Shown here piece after piece: positions 1 through 5,719 of a stretch of 12,492 bases of DNA. This DNA is from an uncultured Candidatus Melainabacteria bacterium. Lineage in GTDB: Bacteria; Cyanobacteriota; Vampirovibrionia; Gastranaerophilales; Gastranaerophilaceae. A program made the position numbers and the translations under genes. Location of the stretch: positions 1 to 12,492 of the forward strand of contig CAKUQA010000013.1 in the NCBI GenBank assembly GCA_934675225.1, in the 5' to 3' direction. The first letter of the stretch is position 1. Each line of letters starts with the position of its first letter. The notes beneath the pieces are model-generated. The model ran no database searches, had not been told where the DNA came from, and worked only from the letters and a program-made list of their open reading frames with translations.

Positions 1-1038
1 ACTGTGTACAATGCAGGCGTCGATATGAAAAAAGTTCTTTTCAACGGTAATAACAAGTCTTATGATGAACTTGAACTTGCTATTAAATCAGGTGTTGGAC
101 GAATTTCAGTTGATAATTTCTTTGAATTATCTCTTTTGGATGAGATTGCAAAGTCTAATAAAAAAGTCGTAGACATTTTACTTCGAATTACTCCTGGGAT
201 TGAATGTCATACTCATGAATATATTCAAACAGGACATTTGGATTCAAAATTTGGATTTGATTTAACCCAGATAGATGAAGCTGTTGATTTGATTTTAAAC
301 GATTATACAAATTTAAGATTACATGGACTTCATGCACATATCGGTTCTCAAATTTTTGAAACTTCTATTTATGGTGATGAAATAGAAATTCTTGTAAAAG
401 AAATTGCAAGACTTGATGAAAAATTTGGGTTAAAACTGGATGAAATAAATATTGGTGGAGGATTAGGCGTAAAATATACAGAAGAAGATTGCCCTCCTTC
501 AACATTTACGATTGCAGAAATTGTGATAAAACGACTTTATAGTTGTATTGAAAAATATAAAATTGATGCTCCGACTTTGTTCATCGAACCGGGAAGAAGC
601 ATAATTTCTACTGCAGGAGTGACTTTGTATACATTAGGAAGCTCAAAACAAGTTCCAAAAGGGAAAACGTATGTTGCTGTAGATGGTGGAATGGCTGATA
701 ATGCAAGACCTTCGATGTATGGAGCAGAGTATAGAGCGCAAATAGCAAATAAACCTGATTTTGAATTAGCTGCTACTGTAACTATTGCAGGTAGATTTTG
801 TGAGTCAGGGGATATTTTGATAAAAAATATTAAGCTTCCTGAAATAGAAGAAGGAGATATTTTGTGTGTCTATAATACAGGCGCTTACAACTATTCAATG
901 GCTTCTAATTATAATCGAGTACAAAAACCTGCTATGGTACTTGTAAATAATTCACAATCTGATATTATAGTAAAGAGAGAGACTCTTAAAGATTTAATTG
1001 CCCATGATGTAATTCCAGATAGGTTAAAAAATGATTAA
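1..1038 (+). CDS. lysA: Diaminopimelate decarboxylase, 5'-truncated by window edge
   Basis: Makes L-lysine from meso-diaminopimelate in the cytoplasm (PLP-dependent fold-type III, alanine-racemase-like barrel followed by a beta domain). The frame is open from base 1, so the gene starts outside the window. About 345 residues are visible against a usual length near 420, so roughly 75 N-terminal residues, including the PLP-binding lysine, are missing here. A GTG at position 4 is internal and is not the start. Numbered from position 4, visible family motifs are FNGNNKS (13-19), HAHIGSQI (110-117), the phosphate-binding GGGLG (151-155), EPGR (195-198), DGGMADN (227-233), RPSMYGAEY (235-243) and the active-site CESGD (266-270). 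The 3' end overlaps the next start codon by 8 bp, implying translational coupling with cdaA. DAP-specific rather than ornithine/arginine decarboxylase is supported by the CESGD and RPSMYGA motifs. Confidence 0.95.
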   Translation, partial: TVYNAGVDMKKVLFNGNNKSYDELELAIKSGVGRISVDNFFELSLLDEIAKSNKKVVDILLRITPGIECHTHEYIQTGHLDSKFGFDLTQIDEAVDLILNDYTNLRLHGLHAHIGSQIFETSIYGDEIEILVKEIARLDEKFGLKLDEINIGGGLGVKYTEEDCPPSTFTIAEIVIKRLYSCIEKYKIDAPTLFIEPGRSIISTAGVTLYTLGSSKQVPKGKTYVAVDGGMADNARPSMYGAEYRAQIANKPDFELAATVTIAGRFCESGDILIKNIKLPEIEEGDILCVYNTGAYNYSMASNYNRVQKPAMVLVNNSQSDIIVKRETLKDLIAHDVIPDRLKND

Positions 1039-1927
1039 TGACTTTTTTACATACATATTAAAATATATTTCTACACTAGAAATGACTTTTAATTGGTCTG
1101 ATTTTATCCAAATAGTTTTTCTTGCTGGATTACTATTGTTTTTGTATAGGAAATTTATCAAAAACACATCATCCGAAAAATTTGTAAAAGGTCTTTTAAT
1201 TCTGGTTTGCGCTTGGGCTGTCAGTGAAATTATGATGAGAATAGATTTGAAAATAATTGGAATGTTTTTAAAATCTATTGTGACATTAGTATCATTAAGT
1301 TTGATTGTTATATTCCAACCGGAATTGAGAAAGTTTTTAGGATTTTTAGGTCAAGTTGATTTTGTGACAAAAATATTTAATTCTAATCATAAAACAGATC
1401 CTAAAATTGATGTGGTTAAAGAACTTATTGAAAGTGTGAAATATCTTTCAAAGTCTCATACTGGAGCTTTAATTGTGTTCCAAAGTGACTTAAGAAATAC
1501 ATATAATGATGTTGGAACCAGACTTAACGCTGATTTGTCTACTGAATTAATTCTGACTATATTCCATCCGAATACACCGCTTCATGATGGTGCGGTTGTA
1601 ATTAATGGAGATAAAATTATTTCAGCCGGAGTTTTGTTACCTTTGACAGAAGATCCAAAGTTAAGCTGGAAATATGGTACTCGTCATAGAGCAGCTATTG
1701 GTATGACAGAAGTTAGTGATGCTGCTTGTCTTGTTGTTTCGGAAGAAACCGGAGATGTATCAGTTGCGATTGATGGAGCTTTGAGAAAGTACGAAGATTT
1801 AGTTACATTAAAAGCTGATTTAGAAAAAATTCTTGGTTATAAAGAAGAAGTTGACGAAGAAGACAAAAAAACAATATTTAAGATAAATAATTTTATGACA
1901 ATTAAAAGAACCGGTAAGGACGACTAA
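1031..1927 (+). CDS. cdaA: CdaA-type membrane diadenylate cyclase (c-di-AMP synthase)
   Basis: Condenses two ATP into cyclic di-AMP, a second messenger controlling potassium/osmotic balance and cell-wall state. The 298 residues are slightly longer than typical CdaA (about 270-280). Three hydrophobic segments lie near residues 24-40, 53-68 and 76-95, followed by the family hallmark FQPELRKFLG (95-104). The cytosolic DAC domain carries both catalytic signatures: DGA in LHDGAVV (184-190) and RHR in TRHRAAIG (217-224). The C-terminal tail beyond residue 270 is acidic then basic, with no recognised domain. The ATG overlaps lysA by 8 bp, with a weak AGG at 1021-1023 as ribosome site. No cdaR (YbbR-domain) gene follows, unlike the usual Firmicutes cdaA-cdaR-glmM operon. 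The lysA-cdaA order instead resembles cyanobacteria (recalled, not searched). The enzyme class is secure; its partners are not visible. Confidence 0.94.
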   Translation: MINDFFTYILKYISTLEMTFNWSDFIQIVFLAGLLLFLYRKFIKNTSSEKFVKGLLILVCAWAVSEIMMRIDLKIIGMFLKSIVTLVSLSLIVIFQPELRKFLGFLGQVDFVTKIFNSNHKTDPKIDVVKELIESVKYLSKSHTGALIVFQSDLRNTYNDVGTRLNADLSTELILTIFHPNTPLHDGAVVINGDKIISAGVLLPLTEDPKLSWKYGTRHRAAIGMTEVSDAACLVVSEETGDVSVAIDGALRKYEDLVTLKADLEKILGYKEEVDEEDKKTIFKINNFMTIKRTGKDD

Positions 1928-1929
1928 TT

Positions 1930-2805
1930 ATGGCAGAAAAAACATCAAAAAAAGAATTTTTTTTAGCATTATTGAGTAAGATGTTTTTTCTTACTTTAGG
2001 ACCGTTTATTGCCGCATTTGCGTTAGAAGTATTTTTAGTACCTAATAATATTATTGATGGCGGAATTGTTGGTATTTCAATAATTACAAGTTATTTGACT
2101 AAAATAAATCTAGGGCTTTTAATTTTTCTTATTAATATTCCGTTTTTCCTTTTGGCTTTTAATAAAATCGGGAAAAAATTCGTTATTCAAACATTTTATG
2201 CTATTGGAATGTTGTCTTTGTTTTTAAACTTATTTGGAATGTATAATCATCCAACCAGTAATGATTTACTTTTATCAACGGTATTTGGTGGAATTATTCT
2301 TGGAACCGGTGTTGGTTTAGTGTTAAAAAATGAAGGCTCTTTAGACGGTACAGAAATAATGTCATTGGTTTTGTCCAAAAAATTCGGCTTTTCCGTTGGT
2401 GAATGGATAATGACATTTAACGTATTTATTTATGGCGCTTCTGGACTTGTTTTTGGTTGGAACCGTGCTATGTATGCGGTTTTAACTTATTTTATTGCTT
2501 TTAGAGTTATTGATATTGTTTTGGAAGGTTTAAATTCTGCTAAATCAATACGCATAATTAGTGATAAGGCGCATGAAATAGGTGATGAGTTACTTGAAAA
2601 ATTAGACCTTGGTGTTACATATATAAATGGTGTTGGTGCTTATTCTGGAGCTGAAAAAACTATTATTTATTGTGTTGTATCAAGACTTGAAATGGCAAGA
2701 ATGAAAGAAATTATAAAAAATATTGATCCTTCTGCCTTTATGTCGGTTGTTGATGTTCATGAAGCTTATGGTGGAAGAACCAAGGGAAGTATTGATAAAA
2801 TTTAA
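1930..2805 (+). CDS. YitT/DUF161 family membrane protein with C-terminal DUF2179 domain
   Basis: Integral membrane protein of unknown transport role. The 291 residues match the usual YitT-family length (about 280-290). Roughly five to six hydrophobic helices span residues 15-200, with the family glycine motifs GGIVGIS (44-50), GGIILGTGVGL (120-130) and GSLDGTEIMS (136-145). The soluble end (about 203-285) fits DUF2179: SIRIISDK (206-213), GVTYINGVGAYSG (228-240), a beta-rich core, and VVDVHEAYGG at 273-282. The start is 2 bp after the cdaA stop, with AAGGA at 1916-1920 inside the cdaA end as ribosome site, so it is very likely co-transcribed with lysA-cdaA. A link to c-di-AMP or osmotic control is suggested only by position. 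No terminator is evident after it. Family assignment is firm; substrate is unknown. Confidence 0.88.
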   Translation: MAEKTSKKEFFLALLSKMFFLTLGPFIAAFALEVFLVPNNIIDGGIVGISIITSYLTKINLGLLIFLINIPFFLLAFNKIGKKFVIQTFYAIGMLSLFLNLFGMYNHPTSNDLLLSTVFGGIILGTGVGLVLKNEGSLDGTEIMSLVLSKKFGFSVGEWIMTFNVFIYGASGLVFGWNRAMYAVLTYFIAFRVIDIVLEGLNSAKSIRIISDKAHEIGDELLEKLDLGVTYINGVGAYSGAEKTIIYCVVSRLEMARMKEIIKNIDPSAFMSVVDVHEAYGGRTKGSIDKI

Positions 2806-2809
2806 CAAG

Positions 2810-2838
2810 TAGACATTTTCAAAAAATTATAGTAATAT
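2810..2838 (+). promoter_or_regulatory. Predicted sigma-70-type promoter for the 2873 gene
   Basis: TAGACA (2810-2815) and TAATAT (2833-2838) are separated by exactly 17 bp, just after the yitT-like stop. TATACA at 2838-2843 could be an alternative -10. In such AT-rich DNA this is a moderate match; it suggests the small downstream gene is not solely dependent on the lysA operon. Confidence 0.4.
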
Positions 2839-2860
2839 ATACAAATAGAGATTGATATAC

Positions 2861-2865
2861 GAGGA
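2861..2865 (+). promoter_or_regulatory. Ribosome binding site deciding the start at 2873
   Basis: GAGGA lies 7 nt before the ATG at 2873. A longer frame could begin at a TTG at 2852, but that start has no ribosome site and would place this purine-rich element inside the coding region. Confidence 0.75.
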
Positions 2866-2872
2866 TAAAAAT

Positions 2873-3220
2873 ATGGCAAAAAATATTGATACAGTACCTA
2901 TAGAAGTAAGCATTCTAACAGCAGATCATGATATAAAGGGAATTGTTCATGTTTCAAAATATACAAATACCAATAGAGAACTTACTGACCTTTTAAATGA
3001 CAAAGAGAGAAGGTTTTTAGCGGTAACAAATGCTGAAATTTATCCGAGAAACTCAAACCAATCTCCAAGAAAATATAATTTTCTGGAAATTCACATGGAT
3101 TATGTTTTGATGGTTCATCCGTCAACTCAGGCTGTTTTCCAAGAATCAGGACGAACTCAAGAAGATATTTCCAGATTTAGAGATTTGAGGCTAAAATTAA
3201 ATCAAACAAAACCATTTTAG
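2873..3220 (+). CDS. Small conserved-type protein of unknown function (115 aa)
   Basis: Function not recognised with certainty. From the ATG at 2873 the protein has 115 residues, with no signal peptide, membrane helix or cysteine. The N-terminal two thirds look like a small all-beta domain: alternating strands around IEVSILTADHDIKGIVHV, then a short helix with RELTDLLN, then RRFLAVTNAEIYP and a strand pair ending LEIHMDYVLMVHP. The pattern (strand, glycine turn, strand, DLLN helix, FLAVTNA, closing strand naming an effect on a hydrophobic core) reminds me of the small DUF6812-type domains, but I could not test this. The C-terminal 30 residues are polar and basic. It has its own predicted promoter and a strong terminator, so it may be a monocistronic, fairly expressed gene. 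It is a real gene by start context, codon use and terminator. Confidence 0.8.
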   Translation: MAKNIDTVPIEVSILTADHDIKGIVHVSKYTNTNRELTDLLNDKERRFLAVTNAEIYPRNSNQSPRKYNFLEIHMDYVLMVHPSTQAVFQESGRTQEDISRFRDLRLKLNQTKPF

Positions 3221-3223
3221 ATA

Positions 3224-3254
3224 AAAAAAGACTCCAACAGTGGGAGTCTTTTTT
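3224..3254. terminator. Bidirectional rho-independent terminator
   Basis: A perfect 12-bp hairpin: arms 3224-3235 and 3243-3254, core GACTCC/GGAGTC, flanked by six A and six T, with 7-nt loop AACAGTG. The A/T flanks give a U tract in both directions. It serves the plus-strand 115-aa gene and the convergent minus-strand gene ending at 3260. Confidence 0.92.
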
Positions 3255-3259
3255 ATTGA

Positions 3260-3736
3260 TTAATATTTTTTATTTAAATCGTTGTAGTGTCCAAAACCTA
3301 AAACATCTTTAATGATTTTAACACCTGCAAAAATTCCAAGTCCGATTGTGCTGCCTTTTGCGACCATTCCTTTTCCTAATAAGGCGCCTAATCCAAGACC
3401 GAGAGGGACTACACTCTCAATAAGCATTGTTCCAAAGCCTTTGAAATAACCGATTGCGGAGTTTACAAAATGTCTAAGATTTCCGTCTACTTCAAAGTTA
3501 AATACGCTTTTTTTCAACTTTGAAGCTGTAATGCTCGGACAAGTCAGATATTGAGTATTGCTATAAGACTCCATACAAGCATCAGCATCTTTACTTTTTG
3601 AGTAAACATCTGATTGTAGTTTGCCTAAAACATGCGCATCGTAACCGACTACACCCAAAGCAGCAACGCCGGCACCTTTTATGGCATATTTTGCAAAATT
3701 ATTTTTTACTGATGATAATGCTGTACTAATACTCAT
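3260..3736 (-). CDS. Glycine-rich hydrophobic protein of unknown function (158 aa)
   Basis: Not recognised. The 158 residues have a lysine-containing, amphipathic N-terminus, a short hydrophobic stretch at 19-32 (KGAGVAALGVVGYD), a polar middle with two cysteines (C54, C66), and a long glycine-rich hydrophobic part at about 95-146 with segments PLGLGLGALLGKG and GLGIFAGVKII. The last could form one or two membrane-embedded helices or a hairpin. There is no cleavable signal peptide. The ribosome site AGGTGA overlaps the stop codon of the upstream gene (TAGGTGA), and only 7 nt separate the two genes, so translation is probably coupled to the Q-rich/HEAT-like protein. The terminator at 3224-3254 closes the operon. 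A membrane-active or membrane-anchoring partner for the upstream protein is a guess from gene pairing and composition only. Confidence 0.78.
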   Translation of the reverse strand: MSISTALSSVKNNFAKYAIKGAGVAALGVVGYDAHVLGKLQSDVYSKSKDADACMESYSNTQYLTCPSITASKLKKSVFNFEVDGNLRHFVNSAIGYFKGFGTMLIESVVPLGLGLGALLGKGMVAKGSTIGLGIFAGVKIIKDVLGFGHYNDLNKKY

Positions 3737-3743
3737 ATTTCAC

Positions 3744-4625
3744 CTATTTAGCTTGAGTTTCTTCTGATTTTTCTTCTTTTTTGGTTTCTGTTTTCTTTTT
3801 GTCGTCTTTTACTTCAAATTCTTTTTCGACCTTTTGACCTGACATTTTTAATAAGATGTTTGTTGCTTGCATAGCATCTTGTCCATAGCCACTTTGAGCA
3901 TTTTGCATTTGTTTTAATACTGCAACAGTGAAGTCATCACCTGTTACTGCTCGAGAATCAAGTGCACTTAATGCAAGAATTCTTACAGGAGTGTATGGAT
4001 CTTGGAGCATCTTGTTTACAAGAGCATTGAGGGCTTTGTCGTCTTTTCTGGAATCGTCTTCTTCAAGTCTTGCAATAACTTCCTTGGCTCCCATCATACG
4101 AACTTCTTTATCTTGACTGTTTAAATAATTTTCAAGATTTCTAATATATTCGTCTGTAAGCTGTACGATTTCTCGTTTTTCTGTTTTTTTATCAGTTGTT
4201 TTATTTTCTGTTGTATTTGTTGTTGTATTGGCTAAATTTTTAGAGGCATTGTCTTGTGCTCCATTTCCCCAATTATTTGTGTAATATCCGGAGGGATAAC
4301 AACCACTGGAAGGAGTTCCACCATAATTTGGAGCATTTACATTATATACAGGTGCTGTTGCTCCTGGAGGTGTAACTGAAGGGTTAAATATCTGGATATT
4401 TACACCGGAGTAATTTGGTACTTGTACACTTTGTCCTTGTGGTGCTTGTTGTTGAGGCGCTTGAGGTGCCTGATATTGAGGTTGAACACATTGTTGTTGC
4501 TGAACTTGTTGTGTACTTTGTGGTGTTTGAGCCTGTGTTATTGGTGCAGTTTGATATTGCGGTTGCGCATATTGAGTTTGCTGAACCGGCTGCTGTATAT
4601 TTTGTTGCCCTAATGAACTTTGCAT
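3744..4625 (-). CDS. Q/P-rich low-complexity protein with HEAT-like helical domain (293 aa)
   Basis: Not assignable to a named function. Three parts are visible. Residues 1-68 are extremely glutamine-rich (30 of 68 are Q) with P, A and Y, including repeated QPQYQ (21-25, 48-52) and QAPQ units. Residues 70-130 are N/P/G/Y-rich (SGVNIQIFNPS, NYGGTPSSG). After a T/N/K linker, residues 155-262 form amphipathic helix pairs typical of HEAT-like repeats: NSQDKEVRMMGAKEVIARL, then MLQDPYTPVRILALSALDS, then QDAMQATNILLKM. The end (265-293) is a K/E/D/T tail. There is no signal peptide or membrane helix, so it is probably a cytosolic scaffold. The ATG is supported by AAAGGG at 4633-4638 with a 7-nt spacer. 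It is first in a two-gene operon. The disordered glutamine-rich part could phase-separate or aggregate, but that is inference. Confidence 0.82.
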   Translation of the reverse strand: MQSSLGQQNIQQPVQQTQYAQPQYQTAPITQAQTPQSTQQVQQQQCVQPQYQAPQAPQQQAPQGQSVQVPNYSGVNIQIFNPSVTPPGATAPVYNVNAPNYGGTPSSGCYPSGYYTNNWGNGAQDNASKNLANTTTNTTENKTTDKKTEKREIVQLTDEYIRNLENYLNSQDKEVRMMGAKEVIARLEEDDSRKDDKALNALVNKMLQDPYTPVRILALSALDSRAVTGDDFTVAVLKQMQNAQSGYGQDAMQATNILLKMSGQKVEKEFEVKDDKKKTETKKEEKSEETQAK

Positions 4626-4728
4626 ATAACTACCCTTTACTACTTATATTTATAAAGTATTTTTTTTCATGATTATTGACTTTGTGTTAAGAAATATTAC
4701 ATTGTTTTTTTATTTTTTCCATGATGTC

Positions 4729-4734
4729 TATAAT
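4729..4734 (+). promoter_or_regulatory. Consensus -10 element placing transcription start near the 4741 ATG
   Basis: TATAAT at 4729-4734 is followed 7 nt later by the ATG at 4741, so transcription could begin at or next to the start codon. A -35 is not clear: TTGTTT at 4702-4707 would need a 21-bp spacer. No purine-rich ribosome site lies between. Confidence 0.35.
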
Positions 4735-4740
4735 TTACAT

Positions 4741-5322
4741 ATGGGTATTTATGAAGAAAATTATTTAGCCAAACGTCCTCAACATTTATGCAAAATGTGT
4801 GGTAAATGCTGCAGAGTTGTGACAACTTCTGTTCCGTATTCAGAATTGAAAGAAAAGGCTGAAAGTGGTGATAAAGGTGCTATAGATTTTCTTTCTTTAT
4901 TTGTTCCGTATAATTCAATTGAGGCTGCAAGAAAAGTTGATGCGGCTACAGTTGATAATATTATAAATCGTTTAAAAAGTGATGGTAATTTTGATGAAAA
5001 CAACATAACTTTTTATGGTTGTAAATATCTTCAAGATAATAATTTATGTGGAAGATATGAAACAAGACTTGATTTGTGTAGACATTGTCCATCAACTCCC
5101 TGGTCTATAGTTCCGCCTGATTGTGGTTTTGAGGGTTGGTTGTTTTGGCAGAGAGAAGAAGCAAAACAAAAGGTGCGTAAGTCTAAAGAAGAACTATGTG
5201 AGCTAAAATTGTTGCGTATGCGTGCAAAAAATGAGGACACTATCAAAAAAATTGATGCCATAGAACAAAAAATTCTTAAAGGCATCAATCTTTATAAAAA
5301 ATATGGTTCCGAAAATTGGTAG
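4741..5322 (+). CDS. YkgJ/UPF0153-type cysteine-cluster protein
   Basis: A member of the putative metal (zinc or iron) chelating cysteine-cluster family; the biochemical role is unknown. I choose the ATG at 4741 (193 residues), because family members normally begin 10-20 residues before the first cluster. An in-frame ATG at 4669 would add a 24-residue hydrophobic aromatic stretch, and it also lacks a ribosome site. Cysteines: C17, C20, C23 and C24 in CKMCGKCC; C94 and C103 in YGCKYLQDNNLC; C113 and C116 in DLCRHCPSTPW; C128 in PPDCGF. This matches the usual CxxCGxCC ... C..L....C ... CR..P order. Residues 136-185 form a charged, probably coiled-coil tail not needed for the cluster. It is divergent from the Q-rich operon and convergent with the XRE gene. 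The family is clear; the function is not. Confidence 0.82.
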   Translation: MGIYEENYLAKRPQHLCKMCGKCCRVVTTSVPYSELKEKAESGDKGAIDFLSLFVPYNSIEAARKVDAATVDNIINRLKSDGNFDENNITFYGCKYLQDNNLCGRYETRLDLCRHCPSTPWSIVPPDCGFEGWLFWQREEAKQKVRKSKEELCELKLLRMRAKNEDTIKKIDAIEQKILKGINLYKKYGSENW

Positions 5323-5325
5323 TTA

Positions 5326-5360
5326 AAATATTGATAAATGCTATATGCATGGCAATATTT
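5326..5360. terminator. Two-part hairpin between convergent genes, possible weak terminator
   Basis: AAATATTG (5326-5333) pairs with CAATATTT (5353-5360). Inside, ATGC (5338-5341) pairs with GCAT (5347-5350) around loop TATAT. The structure sits exactly between the stop of the cysteine-cluster gene and the stop of the convergent XRE gene. The stem is AT-rich and has no clean T run on either side, so termination is plausible but weakly supported. Confidence 0.35.
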
Positions 5361-5372
5361 ATTTGTTTCAAT

Positions 5373-5618
5373 TTATAAGTTAGATGCAAATTTATTAATT
5401 TCTTCAAATGTAAAAAATTCACTAATTGTAATACCTAATCCGTTGCAAATTTTTAAAATAGTATATGCTCGTGGTTCTTTCATATTTCGTTCAATTTCAC
5501 TCAAACCACCTTTAGAGATACCACTTTGATAAGCGAGTTGTTCAAGTGTCATATTTCGTTCTTTTCTTAGTGCGCTAATTCTTTTGCAAATAATTTTATT
5601 AAAATCTTGGTTAGTCAT
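5373..5618 (-). CDS. XRE/Cro-C1-type helix-turn-helix regulator (81 aa)
   Basis: A minimal DNA-binding protein of 81 residues, essentially one HTH_3 domain. Helices 2-3 lie at about 24-45, with TLEQLAYQSGISKGGLSEIERN, then KEPRAYTILKICNGLGIT completing the five-helix fold. The remaining C-terminus (EFFTFEEINKFASNL) is short, so there is no ligand or protease domain. The gene faces away from the pilin-like gene. The shared intergenic segment holds two copies of a 15-bp dyad, one directly in front of this gene (5629-5644) and one over the pilin promoter (5683-5698). The obvious inference is that this protein binds both, controlling itself and the pilin. There is no clear Shine-Dalgarno before the ATG (upstream AGATATGTAAAA), suggesting low translation, as common for autoregulated repressors. 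Whether it represses or activates is not shown by sequence. Confidence 0.9.
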   Translation of the reverse strand: MTNQDFNKIICKRISALRKERNMTLEQLAYQSGISKGGLSEIERNMKEPRAYTILKICNGLGITISEFFTFEEINKFASNL

Positions 5619-5628
5619 TTTTACATAT

Positions 5629-5644
5629 CTTCATACATGTGAAC
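5629..5644. promoter_or_regulatory. Operator-like dyad, copy 1 (in front of the XRE gene)
   Basis: CTTCATACATGTGAAC; bases 5630-5644 are identical to 5684-5698. The dyad arms are TTCA/TGAA (GTTCA/TGAAC in copy 2, one arm base changed here). It touches the minus-strand -10-like TATAGT (5643-5648) and lies 11 bp before the XRE start codon. Confidence 0.75.
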
Positions 5645-5648
5645 TATA
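5643..5648 (-). promoter_or_regulatory. Possible -10 element for the XRE gene
   Basis: TATAGT reading leftwards, overlapping operator copy 1 by two bases and 24 bp from the XRE ATG. No good -35 is found at 15-19 bp, so the promoter may be weak or need activation. Confidence 0.35.
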
Positions 5649-5652
5649 TGTA

Positions 5653-5681
5653 TTGATATTAACTGAATAATCATTTATAAT
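5653..5681 (+). promoter_or_regulatory. Near-consensus promoter of the pilin-like gene
   Basis: TTGATA (5653-5658), a 17-bp spacer, and a perfect TATAAT (5676-5681). The expected transcription start (about 5688) falls inside operator copy 2, an arrangement suited to repression. Confidence 0.75.
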
Positions 5682-5682
5682 A

Positions 5683-5698
5683 GTTCATACATGTGAAC
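5683..5698. promoter_or_regulatory. Operator-like dyad, copy 2 (over the pilin promoter start site)
   Basis: GTTCATACATGTGAAC, with arms GTTCA/TGAAC and a 6-bp centre. It begins one base after the -10 TATAAT and covers the expected start site. Centre-to-centre distance to copy 1 is 54 bp, about five helical turns. Confidence 0.8.
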
Positions 5699-5704
5699 AT
5701 TGTG

Positions 5705-5710
5705 AAAGGG
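5705..5710 (+). promoter_or_regulatory. Ribosome binding site deciding the pilin start at 5720
   Basis: AAAGGG lies 9 nt before the ATG at 5720. The earlier in-frame ATG at 5693 is inside the operator, has no ribosome site, and would lengthen the prepilin leader beyond the usual form. Confidence 0.8.
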
Positions 5711-5719
5711 CTTTTAATA

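Noticed and set aside
4..6. GTG as start of lysA
   Set aside because: The frame is open to base 1 and the family needs about 75 more N-terminal residues including the PLP lysine, so this codon is internal.
4415..4672. Plus-strand open frames rich in V/L opposite the Q-rich gene
   Set aside because: They are the antisense of CAA/CAG-type repeats, have no ribosome site, and overlap a gene with a clear start and operon context.
4779..5288. Minus-strand frames opposite the cysteine-cluster gene
   Set aside because: No ribosome sites, no recognisable domains, and the plus strand carries a conserved cysteine pattern.
5693..5695. ATG as start of the pilin-like gene
   Set aside because: It lies inside the operator dyad, has no ribosome site, and gives an overlong leader; the 5720 ATG has AAAGGG at 9 nt.
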